From the NCBI RefSeq assembly GCF_016901135.1, contig NZ_JAFEVL010000003.1, forward strand, positions 310,001 to 374,000: a stretch of 64,000 bases of DNA, read 5' to 3'. Shown here piece by piece: positions 8,608 through 16,501 of the stretch. Positions within the stretch are counted from its first letter, which is position 1, and every line of letters begins with the position of its first letter. The notes beneath the pieces were generated by a model, which searched no databases, was not told the origin of the DNA, and saw nothing but the letters and a program-made list of their open reading frames with translations. Origin of the DNA: Martinezella lusitana. Its GTDB lineage: Bacteria; Pseudomonadota; Alphaproteobacteria; Rhizobiales; Rhizobiaceae. Position numbers and translations under genes: made by a program.

Positions 8608-9795
8608 GTGTCCCAGAGCACGATCGATTTGACTGATGTCATCCAGCAGCTGGCCGACGCTGCGCCGACGGTGGATGCCACCGGCGACTTTCCCTGGGTC
8701 GGGATTAACGCCGTCCATGAGAGCGGGCTTCTCGAAAGCACAGTCGGTAAGCGCTTCGGTGGCGCCGGCGCGTCTTTGCCCGAAGTTGGCCGGATCCTTG
8801 CCAGCCTCGGACGTGGCGATCCGTCCGTAGCGTTGATCAGCGCCATGACGATTTTCACCCATCTGAGCGAGGCCGGACGTGGCCGATGGCCCGAGGATCT
8901 TTATCGACGCCTGCTGGCGGAGGCCAAGGAGCGGCCCATTCTGCTCAATGCGGCACGCGTCGAACCCGATCTTGGCTCGCCTGCGCGCGGTGGCCTGCCC
9001 GAAACCCTGGCACGACGCACGGCGCGCGGCTGGTCGATCACCGGCCGTAAGCGCTTCGTCACCGGCGCGCTCGGGCTGACGCATTTCCTGGTCTGGGCGC
9101 GCACGGACGAAAAGCCGCAACGCGTCGGCACCTTCGTCGTGCCGGCGACCCTGCCCGGGATCGAGGTCATCCAGACATGGAAGAGCCTCGGCATGCGCGC
9201 CAGCGGCTCACACGATGTGCATTTCACCGACGTCGAGGTGCCGCGCGAAGACGTGCTCGATCTCGTCGATGCCGGCAGCGGCGCGCAGGACAATCGCGCC
9301 CATGCCGGCATGACGCTGGCGCTAAGCGCGATCTATCTTGGTGCCGCCGAGGCAGCACAAGATGCCTTCGTCCGCTTCGCTCATGAACGCGTTCCGTCCA
9401 ATCTGGGCTATCCGATCGCCCGGACCGAGCGCTTCATTTCGCTGGCCGGCGAAATCGATCTTCTCGTTGCCGGGGCCCGCCAGATCATTTTCAATGCGCT
9501 GGATTACCGGCTCGACGATCCCGAGACCCTCATTCGCGCCCGTCTTCTGGCCGGACGCCAGATCCTCAAGGCGGCGCATCTTGCCCTCGGAGCGCTCGGC
9601 AATCCCGGCCTCAGCGCCGATCTGGGCATCGAGCGGCATTTCCGCGACATCCAGTCCGTTCTCGTTCACGCGCCGCAGGAAGACACCGCAATCGCCATTC
9701 TCGGGCGCGCAGCGCTGGCACGCGGGCAACCACCATCCCAGGCGACGGCGAGCGTTCCGACACCCGTCTCCAGTTCCATTCTCAAAGCCGGCTGA
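8608..9795 (+). CDS. Acyl-CoA dehydrogenase-fold flavoprotein, SfnB/DszC-like monooxygenase
   Basis: The 395-residue protein has the acyl-CoA dehydrogenase fold (GLLESTVGKRFGGAGA, then ITGRKRFVTGALGLTHFLVW, and SLGMRASGSHDVHFTDVEV). The YEGT catalytic glutamate region of true dehydrogenases is replaced by VLVHAPQEDTAIAILGR. This pattern is seen in the group that contains DszC and SfnB, flavin monooxygenases or sulfur-acquisition proteins. The start is GTG 8608 with GGAAAGG at 8592-8598. Together with the LLM monooxygenase it suggests two-step oxidation of an imported organosulfur or similar compound. The family placement is from memory of motifs, and the substrate is open. Confidence 0.8.
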   Translation: MSQSTIDLTDVIQQLADAAPTVDATGDFPWVGINAVHESGLLESTVGKRFGGAGASLPEVGRILASLGRGDPSVALISAMTIFTHLSEAGRGRWPEDLYRRLLAEAKERPILLNAARVEPDLGSPARGGLPETLARRTARGWSITGRKRFVTGALGLTHFLVWARTDEKPQRVGTFVVPATLPGIEVIQTWKSLGMRASGSHDVHFTDVEVPREDVLDLVDAGSGAQDNRAHAGMTLALSAIYLGAAEAAQDAFVRFAHERVPSNLGYPIARTERFISLAGEIDLLVAGARQIIFNALDYRLDDPETLIRARLLAGRQILKAAHLALGALGNPGLSADLGIERHFRDIQSVLVHAPQEDTAIAILGRAALARGQPPSQATASVPTPVSSSILKAG

Positions 9796-9822
9796 TCGGC
9801 AAACACGTTGAGGGTTTCCGCC

Positions 9823-11493
9823 ATGACATCTTTTTCATCACCAGTGACGACCCGCCGCCGCCTGCTTCAGTCTGCAAGCGCGCTTGTCGCGCTGTCGGCC
9901 GTAAACCTGCCACTGTTCGGCAAGTCCGGGGCGAGTGCCGCGGAAACAACAGCCGAAGGCGGAGCCTTGCACATCGCATTCCACCGCGACAACACAGATC
10001 TTGTCAGCATCGATCCGTTCCAGGTCTATTGGCTGGAACATCGGGTCGTGCTGCGCAATCTTGCGGAATCGCTGACCGACCAGAATCCCAAGACAGGCGA
10101 AATCATCCCCTGGCTCGCCACCGGCTGGCAGATCAGCGAAGACGGGTTGAGCTACACATTTACACTGCGAAAAGATGTGACCTTCTCCAACGGCAGCCCG
10201 TTCAATGCGCAAGCCGTACGCACTGCCTTCGATTCCAACAAGGCCTTCGCGGCCAGTGTTCCCGCAACCTTCGGCCGCACCTATCTTGCCGGCTATGACC
10301 GCGCTGATGTCGTCGACGATCACACCGTGCGCATTCACCTCTCGAAGCCGAATGCCGGCTTTCTCCAGGCAACATCCACCACCAATCTTTCCATCCTTGC
10401 CCCCGAATCCTATCAGCGCACGGCGGAGGAGCGGTCGCAAGGCGCCATCATCGGCACGGGGCCGTTTGTGCTGGAGCACTACAAGCCGCAGGTCGGCATC
10501 AAGCTCGTCCGCCGCGATGACTATGCCTGGCCCTCGGCGGCGGCACGCAATCGCGGCAAGGCCCATCTCGCTGCCATCGAGATCCAATATATTCCGGAGG
10601 AAAGCGTCCGGAACGGCCAGTTCCTGCTGGGAGAGCTGGATCTGCTTTGGCCGCGCGATCCCTTTTCCGAACCGGATCTTGCGCAATTCCGCAGCGCCGA
10701 CGCACAGGTTCTCAGCCGATCGCTGCCCGGCCCGGCCCTCAATCTCTATCCCAATGTCAGCGAGGGGCGCATCCTCAGCGATCCGCAGGTCAGGGCCGCC
10801 CTGCAGAAGTCGATCGATCGCAAGACCTTTGCCGAGGGGGTCTACAGCGCGGATTTCCCCGTCGTTCAAGGCCCCTATGATGTCACCACACCCTATTTCA
10901 AATCGCAATCGGCCAAACTTGCCTATGATCCCGATGGCGCCGCGCAACTGCTTGATAAGGCCGGCTGGCTGAAGCGCGATGATGGCTGGCGCTACAAGGA
11001 CGGCAAGCGCCTGACGCTTATTCGGCCGCTGCAGACGGTCGAGAGCGCGGGCGACGTCCTGATCCAGGATCAATTGCGGCAGGTCGGCATCGAATTGAAG
11101 CTGGAAGTGCTGGTCGCCGGCGAATTCCAGGCCTTCGTGGCCGGTGCCCGCTACGACCTGCATTCAACCTATATGACCCGCGCCGACCCGGTCGTCCTCC
11201 AGACGATCCTCGACCCGCGCTACACCAATAATTCAGCGCTCTCGAAGAACGCCTATCCGCCGGAAACGCTGAAGAACGTGCAATCCTTCTTCGACGCCGG
11301 CTTGCAGACGACCTCCAGCGAAGAGAGAGCGAAAGCCTATGCCGGCCTTCAGGATGTGCTGATCGACGACAATGTCGCCTTTCCGATCTACGAGCGTCTT
11401 TGGCAGGCGGTCGCAGCACCAAAGGTGCGGGATTTCCAGTGGACGTCGGAGGGCTTTGCGCTCTTCAACGACATCTGGTTCGGCGAAGCCTGA
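9823..11493 (+). CDS. Peptide/nickel-type ABC substrate-binding protein (SBP_bac_5), Tat-type signal
   Basis: The precursor has about 556 residues from ATG 9823. A Tat-like signal (TTRRRLLQSASALVALSA) precedes the mature domain, which begins GGALHIAFHRDNTDLVSIDP. Typical SBP_bac_5 features follow: LRNLAESLTDQNPKTGEIIP and LATGWQISEDGLSYTFTLRK. An upstream in-frame TTG at 9808 is possible, but GAGGG at 9810-9814 fits the ATG better. The protein binds its ligand in the periplasm for the DppBC-type permeases encoded next. A Tat signal suggests folding before export. The ligand need not be a peptide, since this family also carries opines, glutathione, nickel chelates and sulfur compounds. Confidence 0.87.
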   Translation: MTSFSSPVTTRRRLLQSASALVALSAVNLPLFGKSGASAAETTAEGGALHIAFHRDNTDLVSIDPFQVYWLEHRVVLRNLAESLTDQNPKTGEIIPWLATGWQISEDGLSYTFTLRKDVTFSNGSPFNAQAVRTAFDSNKAFAASVPATFGRTYLAGYDRADVVDDHTVRIHLSKPNAGFLQATSTTNLSILAPESYQRTAEERSQGAIIGTGPFVLEHYKPQVGIKLVRRDDYAWPSAAARNRGKAHLAAIEIQYIPEESVRNGQFLLGELDLLWPRDPFSEPDLAQFRSADAQVLSRSLPGPALNLYPNVSEGRILSDPQVRAALQKSIDRKTFAEGVYSADFPVVQGPYDVTTPYFKSQSAKLAYDPDGAAQLLDKAGWLKRDDGWRYKDGKRLTLIRPLQTVESAGDVLIQDQLRQVGIELKLEVLVAGEFQAFVAGARYDLHSTYMTRADPVVLQTILDPRYTNNSALSKNAYPPETLKNVQSFFDAGLQTTSSEERAKAYAGLQDVLIDDNVAFPIYERLWQAVAAPKVRDFQWTSEGFALFNDIWFGEA

Positions 11494-11511
11494 GCTAGGA
11501 GCGCGGAAGCG

Positions 11512-12462
11512 ATGAAGACCTATATCATCGGCCGCATCGCTCAGGCGCTGCTCGTTCTATGGGGCGCCTATACGGTCACCTATGCGATCCTCTACCTGCT
11601 GCCGAGCGATGCCCTGACGATCATGCTGACGGCCTCGGGGATCGACATCGATACGCTGAGCGCGGACCAGATCGCGCAGGCGCGACATCACTACGGGCTG
11701 GATCGCGGCGTCGTGGAGCAATACTTCCATCTCCTGGGCAATCTTCTGCATGGTGATCTCGGCACCTCGCTTGCGACGGGAAATTCCGTGGCCGCCTTGC
11801 TTGCCGAGCGCCTGCCGCAGACCTTGATGCTCTCCGGGCTGGCGGTGACGCTATCAATCCTGGGCGGCTTCAGCCTTGCCTATGTAGCAGGATGGTTGCG
11901 GTGGCGGCCTCTGAAAGCAGCCTTGCGGCGCCTGCCGGCACTCGGACTTTCCGTACCGGTCTTCTGGACGGGCCTCATCCTGATACAGATCTTTTCCTTT
12001 ACGCTGGGCTGGCTTCCGGCCATGGGCAACAAGGGCTTTGCCTCTCTGATATTGCCCGCCGTGACGCTCGCCATTCCCAGCGCCGCCATCTATGCCCAGG
12101 TTCTCATGCGAGGCTTCGACGACGTCTGGGCCGAACCCTTCATCGCCACGGCGCAAGCCAAGGGGCTGTCACGCGGACAGATCCAGCGCCGTCATGTGCT
12201 GCGCAATGCCGCCCTTCCGATCCTGACGCTCATTGGTCTGCAAGTCGGCAACACGGTTTCCGGCGCAGTGCTGGTCGAAACGGTGTTCACGCGCATCGGC
12301 GTTGGCCGCCTCGCCCAGGAGGCGGTGCTGCGACAGGATATTCCGGTCGTGTTGGCCATCGTCACGGTTTCGGCAGCCGCCTTCGTGATCGTCAATCTCA
12401 TCGTCGATCTTCTCTATCCGCTTCTCGATCCGCGTATCGCCCGTGTCGGCAAAGCCGTCTGA
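11512..12462 (+). CDS. DppB-type ABC transporter permease
   Basis: The 316-residue membrane protein has the DppB plan: an N-terminal span (GRIAQALLVLWGAYTVTYAI), a periplasmic loop, then five further spans. The coupling-helix region reads EPFIATAQAKGLSRGQIQRR, and VFTRIGVGRLAQEAVLRQD is typical of the C-terminal third. It forms the translocation pore with the DppC-type protein encoded 14 bases downstream. It begins 18 bases after the binding-protein gene. Confidence 0.87.
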   Translation: MKTYIIGRIAQALLVLWGAYTVTYAILYLLPSDALTIMLTASGIDIDTLSADQIAQARHHYGLDRGVVEQYFHLLGNLLHGDLGTSLATGNSVAALLAERLPQTLMLSGLAVTLSILGGFSLAYVAGWLRWRPLKAALRRLPALGLSVPVFWTGLILIQIFSFTLGWLPAMGNKGFASLILPAVTLAIPSAAIYAQVLMRGFDDVWAEPFIATAQAKGLSRGQIQRRHVLRNAALPILTLIGLQVGNTVSGAVLVETVFTRIGVGRLAQEAVLRQDIPVVLAIVTVSAAAFVIVNLIVDLLYPLLDPRIARVGKAV

Positions 12463-12476
12463 AGGAGTTTGAGACC

Positions 12477-13394
12477 ATGGCCATTCAGGACTTTCCGCAA
12501 TTGGTCGCAGTCGGGCCTGTGCCTCGCCACGCGCCGGAAGGCGACGACATGCCGATCCGATCCGCCCGCTGGCGCCGTTGGAGCGAGGCGCTGCGAATGC
12601 TGCGTGGCCGTCCGGGCTTTGTGCTCGCGCTCGCTTTCATCCTCTTCATTCTGCTTGCAGCAGTCGCGCCCGCTATCCTCACCGGCTTCGACCCATACGC
12701 GACCGCTCCGCTTCAAAAGTTGCGGCCGCCCAGCTTCGCCCATTGGTTCGGCACCGATGAGCTTGGTCGCGATCTCTATACCCGGGTCATCTATGGCGCA
12801 GGTCTTTCGGTGCAGGCGGCGCTGCTTGCAGTGTCGATCGCTTTCATCGGCGGCTCGAGCCTTGGACTGTTTGCGGGCTTCTTCGGCGGACGCATCGATG
12901 CGTGCATCATGCGGCTGATCGACGTACTGCTCGCGCTGCCGGGACTTCTCCTCGCGCTCGCCATCGTCACCGCCATCGGCTTCGGCACCCTGCCTGTCGC
13001 CGTCGCGGTCGGTTTCGGCATCCTGCCGGGCTTTGCCCGGACGATGCGCGCCGAAGTGATGCGCGTAAAAACGCTCGCCTATGTCGAAGCCGCCCGCTTG
13101 GGCGGCGCTGGTTGGGGTCGCATTCTCGTCAATCATATCCTGCCGAACTGCCTGGGCGCCGTCATCGTCCTTGCCACGCTGGATTTCGGGGTCGCGATCC
13201 TCGTCGCATCCGGGCTGAGCTTCCTCGGTTTCGGAGCCGCTCCACCGGCTGCCGAATGGGGCACACTGATCGCCAACGGCCGCAAGTTCCTCGTCACCGC
13301 CTCGTGGCTATCGCTTCTGCCGGGCTTGTTCGTGGCGCTGGCCGTCTTTGCGCTCAACCACATTTCCCGCACGCTTGAGGAGGTAGAGCGATGA
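12477..13394 (+). CDS. DppC-type ABC transporter permease
   Basis: From ATG 12477, preceded by GAAGGAGTTTGAGACC, the protein has 305 residues. After a hydrophilic N-terminus of about 45 residues it has a first span (GFVLALAFILFILLAAVAP), the conserved HWFGTDELGRDLYTRVIYGA segment typical of DppC, and the coupling region YVEAARLGGAGWGRILVNHI. It partners with the DppB-type protein. Its end overlaps the ATPase gene by four bases. An open frame extends far upstream of this ATG but runs antiphase through the DppB gene and is not used. Confidence 0.87.
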   Translation: MAIQDFPQLVAVGPVPRHAPEGDDMPIRSARWRRWSEALRMLRGRPGFVLALAFILFILLAAVAPAILTGFDPYATAPLQKLRPPSFAHWFGTDELGRDLYTRVIYGAGLSVQAALLAVSIAFIGGSSLGLFAGFFGGRIDACIMRLIDVLLALPGLLLALAIVTAIGFGTLPVAVAVGFGILPGFARTMRAEVMRVKTLAYVEAARLGGAGWGRILVNHILPNCLGAVIVLATLDFGVAILVASGLSFLGFGAAPPAAEWGTLIANGRKFLVTASWLSLLPGLFVALAVFALNHISRTLEEVER

Positions 13395-15034
13395 ACGCGC
13401 CATCGCAGGAACCGATCGTCGAACTCAAGGACCTCAACGTCAGCTATCGCTCGGGCAACGAGATCGTCACGGCGGTGAGAGAGGCCGATCTGACCATTGC
13501 GCGCGGTGAGATCGTCGCCATCGTCGGCGAATCCGGTTCGGGGAAATCGACGCTGGCCAACACATTGATCGGCTTGCTCGCAAACAATGCCAGGGTCGAG
13601 GCCGCATCGATCCGCATCGATGGCGAGGATGTAAGCGGTGCAGGCGAGTCCCTGTGGAGAACGTTGCGCGGCCGCGTTGTCGGCCTTATCCCGCAGGACC
13701 CGACGGTCAGCCTCAATCCGACCATGCGCATCGGCCGCCAGATCGGCGAAGCGGTGGAGCGCGCGCGCGGCCCGCAGGGCAGACGGCTTGATGCCGAGGT
13801 GGTGGAATTACTCGAGCAGGTGGGCATTGACCGGCCGCTGCTGCGCGCCCGGCAGTATCCGCACGAACTCTCCGGAGGAATGCGCCAGCGCGTTCTCATC
13901 GCCATTGCCATGGCCGGTCGGCCGAAGCTGATCATCGCCGACGAGCCGACGAGCGCGCTTGACGTCACGGTGCAAAGACGCATCCTCGATCACCTCGAGC
14001 AGCTGGTTAAGAGCCGTGGCATTTCGATGCTGATCATCACCCATGATCTCGGTGTGGCGGCAGAACGCGCCGATCGCATTCTTGTCATGCAGGCCGGTCG
14101 TATCGTCGAACAGGGTCGCCCGGCGGAGATCCTCAACCAGCCGGTCGAGCGCTATACCCGCACTCTCGTCGCCGCCGCACCGGCATTCAAGAAGGTCCCC
14201 ACGGCGAAAAGCTCCATAGCCGCGCCTCCTGCCAGCGAGATCCTTCGGTTCGAAGCCGTCAGCAAGGTCTTCGATCTGCCTGGTGAAACCTCCTGGTTCG
14301 GACGGAGATCCAGGCAACCGTTCCAGGCGCTCGATCAGGTGAGCTTCAGCGTCCATGCCGGTCAGACGCTGGCGATCGTCGGGGAGTCCGGCTCCGGCAA
14401 GACGACATCGCTGCGCATTGCGCTCGGGCTTGAAAGGCCGACATCCGGACACGTCCTTTTCGAAGGACAAGACGTCACGCGGTTGAGCTGGAACGAATTC
14501 CGGCCCTTGCGCCAGCGCATCCAGCTCGTGCAGCAGAACCCTTTTGCCTCCCTCGATCCGCGCTATACGGTGTTCGAGAGCATCGTCGAGCCCCTGCAGT
14601 CCTTCGGCATACGCCAATCGACCCAGCTCCAGGCCCGCGCCCGGCAGCTTGCCGACCAGGTTCGCTTGCCGAGACTCGCGCTCAATCGACTTCCGCGTGA
14701 ACTTTCCGGCGGTCAACGGCAACGTGTCGCCATTGCACGCGCTTTGGCGCTCGGACCGGAACTGCTGTTCCTCGACGAGCCCGTCTCGGCACTTGATGTC
14801 TCGATTCAGGCGCAGATTCTCGATCTGCTCGGAGAGCTTCAACGCGAATTGGGAGTGAGCTACGTGCTCGTGTCACATGACCTGTCAGTGGTGTCGGCGA
14901 TCGCCCATCACATCGTGGTGCTACGAAGTGGCCAGGTCGTGGAACAGGGACCGGCAGATAAGGTCTTCGGTGCCCCTGAAGCGGCCTATACGCGCGAACT
15001 GATCGAAGCGATTCCCGGCAGACGATTGGCATGA
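13391..15034 (+). CDS. Fused DppD-DppF-type ABC ATPase
   Basis: The 547-residue protein contains two complete ATPase domains. The first has Walker A GESGSGKST at about residue 45, signature LSGGMRQRVLIA and Walker B LIIADEPTSALD. The second, from about residue 275, has GESGSGKTTSLRIAL, LSGGQRQRVAIARAL and LLFLDEPVSALD. It energises the DppBC-type permease pair. The fusion is common in rhizobial importers. ATGA overlap with the upstream gene implies coupled translation. Confidence 0.88.
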   Translation: MNAPSQEPIVELKDLNVSYRSGNEIVTAVREADLTIARGEIVAIVGESGSGKSTLANTLIGLLANNARVEAASIRIDGEDVSGAGESLWRTLRGRVVGLIPQDPTVSLNPTMRIGRQIGEAVERARGPQGRRLDAEVVELLEQVGIDRPLLRARQYPHELSGGMRQRVLIAIAMAGRPKLIIADEPTSALDVTVQRRILDHLEQLVKSRGISMLIITHDLGVAAERADRILVMQAGRIVEQGRPAEILNQPVERYTRTLVAAAPAFKKVPTAKSSIAAPPASEILRFEAVSKVFDLPGETSWFGRRSRQPFQALDQVSFSVHAGQTLAIVGESGSGKTTSLRIALGLERPTSGHVLFEGQDVTRLSWNEFRPLRQRIQLVQQNPFASLDPRYTVFESIVEPLQSFGIRQSTQLQARARQLADQVRLPRLALNRLPRELSGGQRQRVAIARALALGPELLFLDEPVSALDVSIQAQILDLLGELQRELGVSYVLVSHDLSVVSAIAHHIVVLRSGQVVEQGPADKVFGAPEAAYTRELIEAIPGRRLA

Positions 15035-15119
15035 GGCAATCCATGTGCGCTCTTCCCGATCGACGCTCAGGAGCGCGGCGTCTCTTCAATTCCGACCCAG
15101 CAAAAGCGCAGCAGCAAGC

Positions 15120-15707
15120 ATGATGAGAACATCCATACCCGAACAGATCCTGGCCGTTGCAGGCGCGCTCTTCTACCGCGAAGGAATCCGCGCGGTCGGC
15201 ATAGACAGGATCATAGAGGAAGCGAGTGTTGCCAAGGCAACGCTCTATCGCCATTTCCCGTCGAAGGATCATCTGGTGGCAGCCTATCTCAGTGAGCGGC
15301 ATGAGCGGGTCATGGCCTCGCTCGACGACGTGATGACGACTGTCGAAAAGCCGCGACAACGGCTGGCATTGATATTCGAAAGGTTGTTCGAGAAGGCCGA
15401 CAGTCAAGAGTTCAGGGGTTGCGCCTTCGCGCTGGCCGTCGCCGAACACGGCGACTCCGAGCGAGTGGTGGCGGTTGCGCGCCGGCACAAGCATGCGGTT
15501 CGCACGATCTTCGGCGCGATCATGGCCCAGGCGGGTGCGGGATCGGATCGGCCGGCCCTGCATCTGGCTCTTCTCTACGAAGGTGCGCTCGCGACAGTTG
15601 CCGTCGGGCGTGATCCCAATGCGGTTCTGATCGCCAGGGATTGCGCGCTGACAGTCTTCGACGGGACCGTGATGCTCCAGGAAATTCAGAATGGAAACGG
15701 AAAATGA
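15120..15707 (+). CDS. TetR family transcriptional regulator
   Basis: From ATG 15120 the protein has 195 residues. The N-terminal TetR helix-turn-helix is clear: ILAVAGALFYREGIRAVGID, then IIEEASVAKATLYRHFPSKD. The C-terminal domain is the ligand and dimer domain. GTG 15045 is an in-frame alternative that would add 25 poorly conserved residues, and a second ATG lies at 15123. The stop overlaps the next gene's start (ATGA). The regulator probably senses the operon's substrate or product and controls the promoter near 7280, which is inference from position only. Confidence 0.85.
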   Translation: MMRTSIPEQILAVAGALFYREGIRAVGIDRIIEEASVAKATLYRHFPSKDHLVAAYLSERHERVMASLDDVMTTVEKPRQRLALIFERLFEKADSQEFRGCAFALAVAEHGDSERVVAVARRHKHAVRTIFGAIMAQAGAGSDRPALHLALLYEGALATVAVGRDPNAVLIARDCALTVFDGTVMLQEIQNGNGK

Positions 15708-16306
15708 CAAAGACCATCGACTACTTCTTCGGCATCGGCTCCCCCTGGGCGTTCATCGGACTTGAACCTTTCGGCGCGCTGGCTGCACGCTTTTCAGCCG
15801 AAATCCGGCCCTGCATCATTCCGCTGGTCGAGGAGAACGGTGCCATCTCTTCGCGCAACCGGCCCGAAGCGCGGCGCGCCTATTGGTACACCGATCTGAA
15901 GCGCTGGGCCGCACTACGGGGGAAGACCCTGAATCTTAACGACAGAGCTCGGCTATCCGACCCGACGCCTGCCTCCTTTCTCGTCCTTGCCGCACAGCAT
16001 GAGGGCCAAGATTGGTTCGCATTGACGAGGACCTTGCAGGAAGCCTTCTGGGTTGGGGCAGAGGATATCGGCAATGCTGAAGTCCGCAAGACGATCGCAG
16101 ATGCCGCCGGCTTTGACGGGGCTGCCCTAGAAGAGAGGGCGCAGCGGAACGACATACAAAGCATCTGGAGATCGAACTATGATGTCGCCAAGGCTGCCGG
16201 CGTCTTTGGGTTTCCTACATTTCGATATGATGGCGAGCTCTATTGGGGGCAGGATAGCCTGCCATTCCTGGAGCGCCATCTGAAGGGCGAAAAGCCGGTC
16301 GCCTAA
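15704..16306 (+). CDS. DsbA-fold 2-hydroxychromene-2-carboxylate isomerase / kappa GST-like protein
   Basis: The 200-residue cytoplasmic protein begins TKTIDYFFGIGSPWAFIG, where the SPWAF serine (Ser13) matches the glutathione-activating serine of HCCA isomerases and kappa-class GSTs. The C-terminal GVFGFPTFRYDGELYWGQD with its cis-proline loop is typical of the thioredoxin/DsbA fold. No CxxC is present, which argues against disulfide chemistry. It could catalyse glutathione-dependent isomerisation or conjugation of an intermediate made by the flavin enzymes encoded upstream. It is the last gene of the operon and is followed by a hairpin. Confidence 0.82.
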   Translation: MTKTIDYFFGIGSPWAFIGLEPFGALAARFSAEIRPCIIPLVEENGAISSRNRPEARRAYWYTDLKRWAALRGKTLNLNDRARLSDPTPASFLVLAAQHEGQDWFALTRTLQEAFWVGAEDIGNAEVRKTIADAAGFDGAALEERAQRNDIQSIWRSNYDVAKAAGVFGFPTFRYDGELYWGQDSLPFLERHLKGEKPVA

Positions 16307-16343
16307 TCTGATCGACCATGATGCAATTTGGATGATGGGAAGC

Positions 16344-16376
16344 AAGGCGAGCCGAGATGCTCGCCTTTGCATTTTG
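16344..16376 (+). terminator. Probable terminator of the flavin-oxygenase/ABC operon
   Basis: AAGGCGAGC at 16344-16352 pairs perfectly with GCTCGCCTT at 16359-16367 around a six-base loop, followed by TGCATTTTG. It lies 38 bases past the last gene of the rightward operon, between convergent genes. The T run is short and interrupted, so efficiency is uncertain. Confidence 0.6.
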
Positions 16377-16501
16377 CTGACATCCATATGATCTCAAGTG
16401 AAAGGCCAGCCGCCTCCGGGCATTTGCCACCTCTGTTATAGGATGGAAGCTTCCACCCATCGAAGCTGACAAGCAACGATGCGGTGCAGTCGGCGCACGT
16501 C

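Noticed and set aside
9838-11163. 441-codon minus-strand open frame opposite the SBP_bac_5 gene
   Set aside because: It is antisense to a clear binding-protein gene and shows no family motifs or ribosome-binding site.
11892-12476. Upstream extension of the DppC-type frame
   Set aside because: It overlaps the DppB-type gene out of frame; the ATG at 12477 has a ribosome-binding site and matches the family start.
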